Source: Bacteroidales bacterium (GTDB lineage: Bacteria; Bacteroidota; Bacteroidia; Bacteroidales; UBA932). From it: a stretch of DNA of 46,907 bases. A program made the position numbers and the translations under genes. Numbering within the stretch: the stretch's first letter is position 1; every line of letters starts with the position of its first letter. Below the pieces are notes generated by a model. That model searched no databases. It worked only from the letters and a program-made list of their open reading frames with translations, and was not told where the DNA came from. The stretch spans positions 1 to 46,907 of the forward strand of contig JAFZWC010000074.1 of assembly GCA_017617475.1 (NCBI GenBank). The letters run 5' to 3'. Of this stretch, positions 25,199-33,648 are shown piece by piece.

Positions 25199-26124
25199 AA
25201 CGGATTCTCCTTATAATCTTATCCCTGGTGACGCTTAGCGTAAGCGCACAGGAAACCTACACGCAGGAAGAGTTCCTGCGCCGCTACAACAACCTGGTGG
25301 GCCGCGTGGGCGCCGCCGGCGTTGGCGTGGAAACCCTCCTGAACCGTTGGCAGGAAGCCTACCCCGACGACGTGCAGCAGATGCTGGCCCGCTTCAGTTT
25401 CTGCTATACCCGCTGCCAGACCACCCGGGTACAACAGATGGCCCAGGACCGTTATCTGGGCCGGGAGCCCATCATCCCCATGAAGGACTCGCTGGGAAAC
25501 AAGTGCAATTACTTCGAGGTCACGGACTTTGACGAAGAACTGTATGCCCAGGCCAACCTGGCCATAGACCAGGCCATAGCCGCCGCGCCCGAACATCTGG
25601 ACTACCGCCTGGCCAAACTGGACGCCATGCTGGCCTTCGAGCAGGGGAATCCGGACATGACGCTCCAGCAGCTCAAGGCCCTGGCCGACTATCACTTCAA
25701 ACAGCACCCCGCGTGGGTTTACGAAGGGATGGGAGAAGTGGATGACGAGCAGTTCAAGGCCTTCATGCAGGATTACTGCGTGGCCCTTTTCCGCCTGGGA
25801 ACGCCCGGCGGTTCGGAGGCCTTCAAGTCCTTCTCCGAGTACCTGCTCACCTACAGCAAGGACAATCCCCTGTATGTGAACAACCTGGGCAGCTACTACC
25901 TTACCAAGAAGGATTACAAGAAAGCCCAGAAGTATTTTGACCAGGTGCTCAAGAAAGACCCCGGCGACATGACAGCCCTGCGCAACGCCATCCTTTTGGC
26001 CCGAAGCAAGAAGGACGTGAAGCTGGAAAAGAAATACCTGGAGCAGATGGCCCGCAACGGTGCCACGGAAGTGGACCGTGCCAGCGCCCAGGCCCGCCTT
26101 GACGCGTACGCGGTAAAGAAGTGA
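25195..26124 (+). CDS. Secreted TPR-repeat protein
   Basis: 309 residues from the ATG at 25195, which overlaps the methyltransferase stop as ATGA. It begins MKRILLIILSLVTLSVSAQ, a clear Sec signal with cleavage after SAQ. The C-terminal half contains TPR-like helices: DNPLYVNNLGSYYLTKKDYKKAQKYFDQVLKKDPGDM and the next pair TALRNAILLARSKK. The N-terminal half is helical (LLNRWQEAYPDDVQQMLARF, LAIDQAIAAAPEHLDYRLAKLDAML). Such proteins are common in Bacteroidales and likely act as periplasmic scaffolds; no partner is evident. Function unknown. Confidence 0.85.
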   Translation: MKRILLIILSLVTLSVSAQETYTQEEFLRRYNNLVGRVGAAGVGVETLLNRWQEAYPDDVQQMLARFSFCYTRCQTTRVQQMAQDRYLGREPIIPMKDSLGNKCNYFEVTDFDEELYAQANLAIDQAIAAAPEHLDYRLAKLDAMLAFEQGNPDMTLQQLKALADYHFKQHPAWVYEGMGEVDDEQFKAFMQDYCVALFRLGTPGGSEAFKSFSEYLLTYSKDNPLYVNNLGSYYLTKKDYKKAQKYFDQVLKKDPGDMTALRNAILLARSKKDVKLEKKYLEQMARNGATEVDRASAQARLDAYAVKK

Positions 26125-26175
26125 AACTTTTTTCCGCTATCGGCCGTATATAAAGAGTATCACAATTACGGCCAA

Positions 26176-27225
26176 ATGAAACTATCCCAATTCAACTTCG
26201 ACCTTCCTGCCGACCGCATTGCGCAGGAACCCACCCGCTGGCGTGACGAAGCCCGCCTCATGGTCCTTCACAAAGACACCGGAGCCATCGAGCACCGCCT
26301 GTTCAAGGACATTATAGATTACTTCGGCAAAGGCGACACCTTCGTCCTCAACGACACCAAAGTATTCCCCGCCCGCCTCTATGGTAAAAAAGAGAAAACT
26401 GGCGCCGATATCATGGTTCTCCTGCTCCGGGAACTGAACCGGGAGCAGCGCCTCTGGGACGTGATTGTGGATCCCGCCCGTAAAATCCGCATCGGCAACA
26501 AGCTCTACTTCGGAGAAGACGAGAGCCTGGTGGCCGAGGTCATTGACAACACCACCTCCCGCGGCCGCACCCTGCGCTTCCTCTTCGACGGTTCCTATGA
26601 AGACTTCAAGGAAACCCTCTTCGGCCTGGGCGAGCCCTATGTTCCCGAATGGGTGAAGGCCAAAACCACGCCCGAGGACGTGGAGAATTACCAGACCATC
26701 TTTGCGGCGCACGAGGGTGCCGTAAGCGCTCCCGCAGCGGGCCTGCACTTTAGCCGCGAGCTCTTCAACCGCATGATTCTGAAGGATATCCAGAAGACCT
26801 TCATTACCGTTCACATGGGTATCGGCCACTTCCGCACCGTAGATGTGGAAGACCTTTCCAAGCACCGGATGGACTCCGAGCGCCTCATCATCACCGAGGA
26901 GGCCGCCGCCATCATCAACAAGGCCAAGCGCACAGGCAAGAAGGTAGTGGCCGTGGGTGCCACCGTCATGCGCGGTCTGGAAACCTACGTGACCACCACC
27001 CACGAGGTGAACGCCTTCGACGGCTGGACCAACAAGTTCATTTTCCCGCCTTACGATTATTCCGTTCCGGATGCCATCGTCTCCAATTTCCACCTGCCGC
27101 AGAGCACCATGCTCATGAGCGTGGCGGCCTTCGGCGGATACAAGGGAGTGATGGCCGCCTATGAGGAAGCCCTTAAGGAAGGGTACCGCTTCGGCCCTTA
27201 CGGCGACGCCCTTTTAATTGTGTAA
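26176..27225 (+). CDS. queA: tRNA preQ1(34) S-adenosylmethionine ribosyltransferase-isomerase QueA
   Basis: 349 residues, the usual family length. QueA transfers and rearranges the ribosyl part of SAM onto preQ1 at tRNA position 34 to form epoxyqueuosine. Conserved stretches: FNFDLPADRIAQEPTRWRDEARLMVL at the N-terminus, DTFVLNDTKVFPARLYG, EGAVSAPAAGLHFS, VGATVMRGLETY and the C-terminal NFHLPQSTMLMSVAAF. It sits 51 bases after the TPR gene. I found no convincing consensus promoter in that gap; a 6-base inverted repeat GGCCGT/ACGGCC is present. A strong terminator follows at 27253-27290. Confidence 0.97.
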   Translation: MKLSQFNFDLPADRIAQEPTRWRDEARLMVLHKDTGAIEHRLFKDIIDYFGKGDTFVLNDTKVFPARLYGKKEKTGADIMVLLLRELNREQRLWDVIVDPARKIRIGNKLYFGEDESLVAEVIDNTTSRGRTLRFLFDGSYEDFKETLFGLGEPYVPEWVKAKTTPEDVENYQTIFAAHEGAVSAPAAGLHFSRELFNRMILKDIQKTFITVHMGIGHFRTVDVEDLSKHRMDSERLIITEEAAAIINKAKRTGKKVVAVGATVMRGLETYVTTTHEVNAFDGWTNKFIFPPYDYSVPDAIVSNFHLPQSTMLMSVAAFGGYKGVMAAYEEALKEGYRFGPYGDALLIV

Positions 27226-27252
27226 TCGTAAGAAACACACAAAATACCCCCT

Positions 27253-27290
27253 AAAACAACACAATCTTTTTTACGATTGTGTTGTTTTTT
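27253..27290 (+). terminator. Intrinsic terminator of queA
   Basis: AAAACAACACAATC (27253-27266) pairs perfectly with GATTGTGTTGTTTT (27275-27288), with an 8-nt loop and a following T run. It is the clearest terminator in the window. Confidence 0.88.
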
Positions 27291-27314
27291 GTTTTAACCC
27301 CTTATCTTGCGGCC

Positions 27315-28466
27315 ATGACAAACTACGACGAAACCGTGGCCGTATGCGCCCTGAACAAAGTGATGGGTTATGAGCCCGCCAAGGCCGCCACCCTGGTGGA
27401 GGAGGCCGGCAGCGCCCTGGCCCTTTTTGACGGAACCCGTCCGGAATTCGACCCTTCGGAACTGGAATGGGCTTTCCGGGAGATGGAGAAGATTCGCAAA
27501 GGAGGCTTCCGCTTCCTCACCCTCTGGGACGAGGAATATCCCGACCCGTTGCGGGAATGCTCCGACCCGCCCCTGGGCCTTTACCTGAATGGCACTTCTT
27601 CCCCGGCCGAGATCTTCGGCCTCCGGCCCATGGTGGCCTTCGTGGGAACACGGGACATCAGCCCCTATGGCAAGGTCTGGTGCCAGAAACTGGTGGAGGC
27701 CCTGGCCGCGGCCCGCGTGCAGCCGGTGATTGTGAGCGGCCTGGCGCTGGGAACGGACGGCATTGCCCATAAAACGGCCCTGGAATGCGGCCTGCCCACC
27801 ATCGGCGTAATGGCCACCGGCATAGAAACCGTGTATCCCATCCAGCACGAATCCCTGGCCATGGACATAGTCAGAAGCCCCGGCGGGGCCCTGGTGACGG
27901 ACTATCCTACGGGCTCGGAACCGGTGACCTGGAGTTTTCTGAGGCGCAACCGCATCATTGCCGGCCTGTCCCGCGCCACGGTGGTGGTGGAATCCAAAAC
28001 CAAGGGGGGCTCCCTCATGACCGCCCGCTTCGCCAACGATTACGACCGGGACATCTTTGCCGTTCCGGGCCGGCTGGACGATATCCGCAGCGCCGGGTGC
28101 AATTCTTTGATATCGGCCCAGATGGCCCAGATTGTCACTTCGCCGGAGCAACTGGTGGACGCGTTGGGGCTGGGAGGTTCCCGGCGGCACCGCGGAGGGG
28201 GCGGTTCCTGGAAGACCTCGCAGGAGGGGGACCCGCCGGAAAAGGTGCTGCAGGCCGCCCTCACCCGGAAGTACGGTCCCAGTTCTCCTTTGGTGGCGGT
28301 CGGGCTGGCCATCCAGGCCAAAAGAGGTATTTCGGCCGAGGAACTCTCGGCCTGTCTGCAGCGGCCTTATCCTGAGATTCTGGCCAGTCTGGGCTCCCTG
28401 GAAGCCGATGGGGTGATTACTACCGATTTGCTGGGCCGCCGTTCCCTCACCGCATCCTGGAGTTGA
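27315..28466 (+). CDS. dprA: DNA-processing protein DprA
   Basis: 383 residues from the ATG at 27315 (MTNYDETVAVCAL). DprA protects incoming single-stranded DNA and loads RecA in natural transformation. N-terminal SAM-like helices are followed by the Rossmann-like DprA fold: VAFVGTRDISPYG, IVSGLALGTDGIAHKTAL, GVMATGIETVYP, VTDYPTGSEPVTWSFLRRNRIIAGLSRATVVVES and GGSLMTARFA. A C-terminal winged helix (about 322-380) completes the family layout. A poor -7-like TATCTTGC lies immediately upstream (27303-27310). The queA terminator is just 5' of the gene. Confidence 0.96.
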   Translation: MTNYDETVAVCALNKVMGYEPAKAATLVEEAGSALALFDGTRPEFDPSELEWAFREMEKIRKGGFRFLTLWDEEYPDPLRECSDPPLGLYLNGTSSPAEIFGLRPMVAFVGTRDISPYGKVWCQKLVEALAAARVQPVIVSGLALGTDGIAHKTALECGLPTIGVMATGIETVYPIQHESLAMDIVRSPGGALVTDYPTGSEPVTWSFLRRNRIIAGLSRATVVVESKTKGGSLMTARFANDYDRDIFAVPGRLDDIRSAGCNSLISAQMAQIVTSPEQLVDALGLGGSRRHRGGGGSWKTSQEGDPPEKVLQAALTRKYGPSSPLVAVGLAIQAKRGISAEELSACLQRPYPEILASLGSLEADGVITTDLLGRRSLTASWS

Positions 28467-28485
28467 GTTTTGGGGGAAGTTTTTG

Positions 28486-28493
28486 TATATTTG
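28486..28493 (+). promoter_or_regulatory. -7 element directly before tatD
   Basis: TATATTTG ends four bases before the ATG at 28498, so tatD is probably translated from a leaderless transcript. TTGA at 28463-28466 may serve as -33. Confidence 0.7.
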
Positions 28494-28497
28494 TGGG

Positions 28498-29388
28498 ATG
28501 TTTGTAGACACCCATACGCACTTTTACGACGAATGGCTGCTCCCGGATGCGGAAGAGGCCGTCCAACGTGCGCTGGACGCCGGCGTGGGCATCATGATCC
28601 AGGCCGACGTAGACTCCCGTGAGCGCCCCGCCATGTGGGAGATTGGCAACCGCCATCCGGGTGTCATTTACGAAATGCTGGGCCTCTACCCCGGCTCTGT
28701 AGACGCCGACTGGCAGAGCGAACTGGATTTAGTTTTTTCTATTGCATCTGGTCAGGGGTATGCCCCTTCCTCCGCAAATAATAGGGCCGATGCTAAAGGT
28801 CTGGGGTATGCCTTTCCCTCCGCTAAAAATAGGGCCGAAGCTACGGGAAAGGCATACCCTTCCCCCTATGACCATAGCAAAATCGTGGCAATTGGCGAAA
28901 TTGGGTTAGACTACCACGAAGGGCTGGAGTATGTGAAGGAGCAGAAGGAAGTGCTGCGGCTTCAGCTGGAGCTGGCGGCGTCCCTGAACCTGCCGGTGAA
29001 CATCCACCTGCGGGACGCATGGGAAGACCTGCTGGCCATCCTGGCCGATTGCAAACACCTGAACCTGAGGGGCAATCTGCACTGCTTCACATCCAGTTAC
29101 GAGATTTATGAGAGGGCTAACAAGTATGGCGATTTCTCCGTAGGGATTGGCGGAGTGGTCACTTTCAAGAACGCTTCCATCGCCAAGACTCTGGAGCGCA
29201 TTCCCCTGGAGAAAATCCTGCTGGAGACCGACGCACCCTATCTGGCTCCCGTTCCTTACCGCGGCCGCCGCAACGAGAGTGCCTACCTCCCCTACGTCGC
29301 CGCCAAGGTGGCCGAAATCAAAGGCATCGGCCTGGAAGAAGTGGAAGAAGCCACAACCAATAATGCACTGAAACTGTTTAATATATGA
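28498..29388 (+). CDS. tatD: TatD-family metal-dependent DNase with inserted element
   Basis: 296 residues from the ATG at 28498 (MFVDTHTHFYDEW); the metal ligands H6 and H8 are visible. Further family motifs: IVAIGEIGLDYH, NIHLRDAWEDLL, LHCFTSSYE and the terminal ETDAPYLAPVPYRGRRNES. TatD enzymes are 3'-5' exonucleases used in DNA repair. Residues about 85-121, before the IGEIGLD strand, have no counterpart in ordinary TatD proteins. They are encoded by two tandem palindromic elements (28750-28859) that keep the frame. This loop is surface-exposed in known TatD folds, so the enzyme may still work. The stop overlaps the asparaginase start as ATGA. Confidence 0.93.
   Translation: MFVDTHTHFYDEWLLPDAEEAVQRALDAGVGIMIQADVDSRERPAMWEIGNRHPGVIYEMLGLYPGSVDADWQSELDLVFSIASGQGYAPSSANNRADAKGLGYAFPSAKNRAEATGKAYPSPYDHSKIVAIGEIGLDYHEGLEYVKEQKEVLRLQLELAASLNLPVNIHLRDAWEDLLAILADCKHLNLRGNLHCFTSSYEIYERANKYGDFSVGIGGVVTFKNASIAKTLERIPLEKILLETDAPYLAPVPYRGRRNESAYLPYVAAKVAEIKGIGLEEVEEATTNNALKLFNI
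28750..28859 (+). repeat. Two tandem in-frame palindromic elements in tatD
   Basis: Two 48-nt units (28750-28797 and 28798-28845) share the order GGTC-A/T-GGGGTATGCC, TCCGC, then GGGCCGA-T/A-GCTA. The second unit has perfect 15-base arms, GGGTATGCCTTTCCC (28804-28818) and GGGAAAGGCATACCC (28845-28859), around a 26-nt loop (28819-28844). They encode [10 protein letters not shown] and PSAKNRAEAT. The 26-nt loop matches the dnaG loop at 23 of 26 positions. Confidence 0.88.
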
Positions 29389-30416
29389 GTTCCTCTATTC
29401 TCATTATCTACACCGGTGGTACCATCGGCATGAAGGAAGACCCCTCCGACGGCACCCTGAAACCCTTCGACTTCAGCCAGATCAAGGAAGAAGTCCCGGA
29501 ACTGAACAAGTTTGCCGTCAAGCTGGATTCCTATACCTTCGACCCGCTCATCGATTCCTCCGACGTGGAGCCTTCGCTGTGGATTTCCCTGGCCCAGCTC
29601 ATCCTGGAGCGCTACGAAGACTATGACGGTTTCGTCATCCTTCACGGCACGGACACCATGGCCTACAGTGCCTCCACGCTCAGTTTCATGCTGGAAGGGC
29701 TCACCAAACCGGTGGTCTTCACCGGCAGCCAGCTGCCCATCGGAGTGCCCCGTACAGACGGCAAGGAAAATCTGATATCGGCCGTGGAGATTGCCGCCGC
29801 CAAGGACGAGAAAGGACATGCGCGCGTGCCGGAGGTGTCCATTTTCTTCGACTCCAAACTCCTGAGGGGGAACCGTTCCACCAAGTACAGCGCCGAGGCC
29901 TTCAACGCCTTCGCCTCCCCCAACTGCCCGCCCCTGGCCGAGGCCGGCATCAACATCCGCTACAACACGGACCTCATCCGCAAACCCATTTACTGGGACG
30001 CCCAGCTCCGGGTACAGACCCAGCTGGACACCCGAGTGGCCATCCTCAAAGTCCATCCGGGCATGACGCCCCAGGTAATGCGCTCCGTGGTGAGCGACCC
30101 GGGGACCCGCGCCGTGATCCTGGAGACTTACGGTTCGGGCAATGCCCTGTCCAAAGACTGGTTCATCGACATCCTGCGCGAGGCCTGCGACAACGGCAAG
30201 GTGCTTCTGAACGTAACCCAGTGTAAATCCGGAACCGTGAACATGGATCTGTATGCCACCGGCTCCCGCCTCAAACACGCTGGAGTGCTCTCCGGGGGCG
30301 ATATTACCACCGAAGCGGCCCTTGGAAAACTGTTCTGCCTCATGGGCCGGACCCCGGATAATGCAAGGGTCAAGACCCTTCTGGAAAAGGACCTCTGTGG
30401 CGAAATAAGCAAATAA
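29385..30416 (+). CDS. ansA: Type I (cytoplasmic) L-asparaginase
   Basis: 343 residues, the length of AnsA-type enzymes. It hydrolyses asparagine to aspartate and ammonia. The N-terminal YTGGTIGM holds the nucleophilic Thr (residue 13), and HGTDTMAYSAS (H87-G-T-D-T91) holds the second Thr-Asp pair. There is no signal peptide, so it is cytoplasmic. GSQLPIGVPRTDGKENLISA and the C-terminal VILETYGSGNAL are also conserved. It overlaps tatD as ATGA, so both share the leaderless promoter. Assignment is secure. Confidence 0.95.
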   Translation: MSSSILIIYTGGTIGMKEDPSDGTLKPFDFSQIKEEVPELNKFAVKLDSYTFDPLIDSSDVEPSLWISLAQLILERYEDYDGFVILHGTDTMAYSASTLSFMLEGLTKPVVFTGSQLPIGVPRTDGKENLISAVEIAAAKDEKGHARVPEVSIFFDSKLLRGNRSTKYSAEAFNAFASPNCPPLAEAGINIRYNTDLIRKPIYWDAQLRVQTQLDTRVAILKVHPGMTPQVMRSVVSDPGTRAVILETYGSGNALSKDWFIDILREACDNGKVLLNVTQCKSGTVNMDLYATGSRLKHAGVLSGGDITTEAALGKLFCLMGRTPDNARVKTLLEKDLCGEISK

Positions 30417-30515
30417 TCCTTGCAAAACCGGATTTTTCTTTCTAAATTGCACGACCAAATAGGAGAATATTTTTACTAACTAATTCAATTTATAACTAAC
30501 AACACAAAAACGATT

Positions 30516-31301
30516 ATGAAAAAGTTTTTCATGTTTTTGGCAGTAGCCGGTCTCATGACCTTCACTGCAAACATTGCTTCCGCTCAGGACGAGGGTGCCG
30601 CTCCCGCCGCTCAGCAGGTTGAAGAAGCCGAAGAGGTTGTAGACCTGTTCGCCGGTACCGGTGAGGAAATTCCCCTCCACCAGGCCCTTAAGACCAAGTT
30701 CATCGAGGGTGGCGCCGGCTTCATGTCCCTGATCATCATCTGCTTGATCATCGGTATGGCTCTCGCTATCGAGCGTATCCTTTATCTGGCCTTCTCAAAG
30801 ACCAACACCACCAAGCTCCTCGAGAATGTTGAGGCTGCTCTCGCAAAGGGTGGTATTGAAGAAGCCAAGAAGGTTTGCCGTGAAACCCGTGGCCCTGTGG
30901 CCTCCATCTTCTATCAGGGTCTCCTCCGCGCCGATCAGGGTGTCGATGTAGTCGAAAAGACCATCGTTTCCTATGGCGGCGTTCAGATGAGCCTCATGGA
31001 GAACGGCCTCAGCTGGATTGGTCTGTTCATCTCCATCGCCCCGTCCCTCGGATTCCTTGGTACCGTTATCGGTATGATCCAGGCCTTCGACGCTATCCAG
31101 GCCGCCGGTGATATCTCCCCGAACGTTGTGGCTGGCGGTATGAAGGTTGCCCTTATCACCACCGTGGGCGGTCTCATCGTTGCTATGATCCTCCAGATCT
31201 TCTACAACTACATCATCGCTAAGATCGACGCTCTGTCCATCGACATGGAAGACTCTTCCATCCGCTTCGTGGACACCATGGTCAAATACAACAAGAAATA
31301 A
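30516..31301 (+). CDS. exbB: ExbB/TolQ/MotA-type proton channel protein
   Basis: 261 residues. It has an N-terminal signal-like segment (MKKFFMFLAVAGLMTFTANIASA), an acidic Ala/Glu-rich linker, and the MotA/TolQ/ExbB channel with helices at about 70-90 (LIIICLIIGMALAIERILYL), 166-185 and 205-228. The core GPVASIFYQGLLRA and ISIAPSLGFLGTVIGMIQAFDAI is conserved. With the two ExbD proteins downstream it uses the proton gradient to energise TonB-dependent outer-membrane transporters. The coding sequence favours GGT, GCT and ATC codons more than the neighbours do, a sign of high expression. The leader is roughly 60 nt. The start site is not obvious because the -7 match (TAAATTGC, about 30453) is poor. 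Confidence 0.93.
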   Translation: MKKFFMFLAVAGLMTFTANIASAQDEGAAPAAQQVEEAEEVVDLFAGTGEEIPLHQALKTKFIEGGAGFMSLIIICLIIGMALAIERILYLAFSKTNTTKLLENVEAALAKGGIEEAKKVCRETRGPVASIFYQGLLRADQGVDVVEKTIVSYGGVQMSLMENGLSWIGLFISIAPSLGFLGTVIGMIQAFDAIQAAGDISPNVVAGGMKVALITTVGGLIVAMILQIFYNYIIAKIDALSIDMEDSSIRFVDTMVKYNKK

Positions 31302-31325
31302 TCAACCCCTTTAATTCCCATTAAA

Positions 31326-31781
31326 ATGGAAAACCAGAAATACGCCAAATTAGTCAAGATCGTCCTTTGGGTTTTGATGATACTGAGCGTGGCGGTTCTG
31401 CTCTGGGGTATGATTAAGGGTTATCCGGCAACTGTCGCAGAAGACAACGGCACGGTAGATCCGCTGCTCTATTGGGCATACATTGTCCTGGGCATCGCTC
31501 TCGTCTCCGTGATTTGCGTGGGTCTGTATGTCACAGCCACCACCAACCCCAAGGGCCTCGTCAAGATTGGTATCGCAGTTGTGGCTGCAGCCGTTCTCTT
31601 CGGCGTCTGCTACCTGCTTGCTTCCGGCGCTCCCGCTATCGGCTACACCGGCGCAACGCCCCCGACCGCTACCGAACTCAAGATGACCGACACCATCCTC
31701 AACCTCGCATACCTCGTTGGTGGCGCAGCTATCCTGTCCATCATCGTATCTGAGGTGTTCATGACCATCCGCAAAAAGTAA
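31326..31781 (+). CDS. Small membrane protein of the Exb operon
   Basis: 151 residues with four predicted membrane helices: IVLWVLMILSVAVLLWGMI, LLYWAYIVLGIALVSVICVGLYV, IGIAVVAAAVLFGVCYLLAS and the C-terminal LAYLVGGAAILSIIVSEVFM. It sits between exbB and the first exbD, with 24- and 8-base gaps. The same place in the same operon is occupied by similar proteins in many Bacteroidales. Function unknown; a role in assembling or anchoring the Exb complex is inferred from position only. Confidence 0.82.
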   Translation: MENQKYAKLVKIVLWVLMILSVAVLLWGMIKGYPATVAEDNGTVDPLLYWAYIVLGIALVSVICVGLYVTATTNPKGLVKIGIAVVAAAVLFGVCYLLASGAPAIGYTGATPPTATELKMTDTILNLAYLVGGAAILSIIVSEVFMTIRKK

Positions 31782-31789
31782 AGGTAACC

Positions 31790-32356
31790 ATGGCAAGAAG
31801 AAAATTTGAAGCAATCGGTTCGACGGCTGACATTGCATTCCTGCTCCTGTGCTACTTCCTCATGACTACAACCATGGGTGATCAGTCAGGTCTGCAGCGC
31901 CTCCTCCCCCCTATCCCTGACGAAAAGCAGGCCCAGGATCAGAAGGTGAACCGCCGTAACATCATCATCGTCAGAATCAACTCTGCCGATAGACTGTTTG
32001 CCGGTAGCGAAGCCATGGATATCTCCCTCTTGAAAGACAAAATCAAAGAGTTCCTCACCAACCCTACCAACGACCCTAACCTCCCCGAAAAGGAAGCCAA
32101 GGAAATCGAAGGTAAGACCTACATGGTCTCCAAGGGCGTTATCTCCCTGCAGAACGACCGTGGTACATCCTACCAGGCCTACATTGCAGTGCAGAACGAA
32201 CTGGTGAAGGCAGTGAACGAACTCCGAGACGAGTTCTCCAGAGCCAACTACGGCAAGAAGTTCTCCCGCCTCACCGAGGAGGAGCAGGCAATTGTGAAGA
32301 AGGCTGTCCCTCAGAACATCTCCGAGGCAGAGCCTAAGGATACCGGTAAAAAATAA
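31790..32356 (+). CDS. exbD: ExbD-type protein 1
   Basis: 188 residues. After a short basic N-terminus (MARRKFEAIGSTADIAFLLLC) one transmembrane helix follows, then a periplasmic domain with PIPDEKQAQDQKVNRRNIIIV. The ExbD helix should carry the proton-conducting Asp (D14 in STADIAFLLL). The domain includes an insertion with EAKEIEGKTYMVSKGVISLQNDRG, larger than in the second ExbD, and a charged C-terminal tail. It works with ExbB and the second ExbD. Confidence 0.9.
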   Translation: MARRKFEAIGSTADIAFLLLCYFLMTTTMGDQSGLQRLLPPIPDEKQAQDQKVNRRNIIIVRINSADRLFAGSEAMDISLLKDKIKEFLTNPTNDPNLPEKEAKEIEGKTYMVSKGVISLQNDRGTSYQAYIAVQNELVKAVNELRDEFSRANYGKKFSRLTEEEQAIVKKAVPQNISEAEPKDTGKK

Positions 32357-32371
32357 TAGGAGGTAAGCATT

Positions 32372-32842
32372 ATGTCAAAATTTGGAAGTTCCAGCAATAA
32401 GAAGGAAGTCCCTCAGGCATCATCCAACTCCTTGTCCGATATCGTGTTCATGCTCCTGTTCTTCTTCATGGTAACCACCCAGATGCGTGAAACCGAGCAG
32501 AAGGTGAAAGTCACCATGCCCGCCGCATCCGAGGTTGCCAAATTGGAGCGCAAGGACCTGAGTGCCAACATCAATATCGGTAGCCCTACTCTCCAGTACC
32601 AGGCTAAATTCGGTACCGATGCCCGCATTCAGCTCAACGATTCTTTCAAGAGTATAGCCGACATCCGTGACTTCATCGCCGCCGAGCGTGACGCCATGTC
32701 CGAAGCAGAGCGTTCCCTCATGACCGTGAACCTCCGCGTGGACCAGGACGTCCGCATGGGTATTGTGTCCGATGTTAAGCAGGAGCTGCGTCGCTGCTCC
32801 GCCCTCAAGATTATGTACGCGGCCAGAAAGCCTTCGGAATAA
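32372..32842 (+). CDS. exbD: ExbD-type protein 2
   Basis: 156 residues. It starts MSKFGSSSNKKEVPQASSNSLSDIVFMLLFFFMV: a hydrophilic start followed by the transmembrane helix with the conserved Asp in SDIVFMLLFF. It has the usual ExbD length and the periplasmic C-terminal domain ends RRCSALKIMYAARK. Two different ExbD subunits per operon are common in Bacteroidales. A strong terminator follows at 32863-32893, closing the operon. Confidence 0.92.
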   Translation: MSKFGSSSNKKEVPQASSNSLSDIVFMLLFFFMVTTQMRETEQKVKVTMPAASEVAKLERKDLSANINIGSPTLQYQAKFGTDARIQLNDSFKSIADIRDFIAAERDAMSEAERSLMTVNLRVDQDVRMGIVSDVKQELRRCSALKIMYAARKPSE

Positions 32843-32862
32843 TCTAGAGCATCGCAAATTTG

Positions 32863-32893
32863 AAAAAAGCAGCCTTTCGGGGCTGCTTTTTTT
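32863..32893 (+). terminator. Intrinsic terminator of the Exb operon
   Basis: AAAAAAGCAGCC (32863-32874) pairs with GGCTGCTTTTTT (32881-32892) across a 6-nt loop, followed by T residues. Strong and symmetric. Confidence 0.9.
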
Positions 32894-33091
32894 GTGCCCG
32901 GAACAGAGATAAATTATCCGGGCAATAATACTTATTTTCTCAAGAGAATACGCGTATGGCAGCCTTCCAGAAGAGTCCATAATTATCTAAAAGACAATTC
33001 GTTAACTAACGGATTATTTTACAGCCCGTTCTTTCATAATCCCAGGATCACCTCCTATTTTAGCGGTTTAACCCACTAAAATTTTTAAGTT
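32894..33091 (+). other. Intergenic leader region with small inverted repeats
   Basis: No gene is visible. It contains TGCCCGG/CCGGGCA arms (about 32895 and 32918) and an AT-rich stretch (33070-33090) just before the ATG at 33092, but no clear TAnnTTTG promoter. The next gene may use a weaker or regulated promoter, or transcripts leaking through the terminator. Confidence 0.4.
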
Positions 33092-33607
33092 ATGAAAAGA
33101 ACTAAGGCTAAGGCCCCGCGCGAAATCGCGTCCCTCCTCAAACTCCGCAACCAGCAGAGAAAACTGATCCATGAAGAGATCTTCTTGCTTGCGTGCTTCA
33201 TGGACGAGTGGTACTGGCAAACTCAGGAAGTGAAAGTCAACGAGCAGTACAAAGACCCGGAATTCATCCTTAGGAGGTGGAGATTAACCCGGAACAAGGT
33301 ACTGGGCGGACCGGGATACGGAGACGGTTATCTCCAGCGTGCCATTAACGCACGCATGGACGACGTCCTTGTCCGGCTCAGGCAAGACTTCCCTTACCTC
33401 TCGGATTCCGACTACTTCGCCTACTCCTACTTTGTGGCAGGCTTTGACAACCGCACGGTGGCCCATCTGATCGGCCTTCCGTCAGACAAGATGGCATCGG
33501 CCGTCAAATCCAGGATCAAGGACGAACTCTTGAAACTTCATTCCCCCCACAAGTTCGAGTATCTGGAGATCCTGCCGTACTTACCGGCCTGGAAGTTGCC
33601 GTTTTAG
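33092..33607 (+). CDS. Small basic protein of unknown function, possible HTH at C-terminus
   Basis: 171 residues, rich in Lys/Arg at the N-terminus ([25 protein letters not shown]), with no signal or membrane segment. The C-terminal third ([39 protein letters not shown]) could be a helix-turn-helix of the sigma/LuxR kind, where [25 protein letters not shown] gives the turn and recognition helices. This is inference from pattern. It lies between the Exb operon and asnS, with its own leader. I do not recognise the family. Confidence 0.75.
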   Translation: MKRTKAKAPREIASLLKLRNQQRKLIHEEIFLLACFMDEWYWQTQEVKVNEQYKDPEFILRRWRLTRNKVLGGPGYGDGYLQRAINARMDDVLVRLRQDFPYLSDSDYFAYSYFVAGFDNRTVAHLIGLPSDKMASAVKSRIKDELLKLHSPHKFEYLEILPYLPAWKLPF

Positions 33608-33618
33608 CAAAGAAATGC

Positions 33619-33626
33619 TATATTTG
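33619..33626 (+). promoter_or_regulatory. -7 element of asnS
   Basis: TATATTTG, 22 nt before the ATG at 33649. An earlier ATG at 33628 would lie at or before the transcription start. Confidence 0.7.
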
Positions 33627-33648
33627 CATGATTGTAGTTAAGAATTCT

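Noticed and set aside
33628..33648. Upstream ATG as asnS start
   Set aside because: It lies one base after the -7 element, before or at the transcription start, and the usual AsnRS N-terminus begins at 33649.
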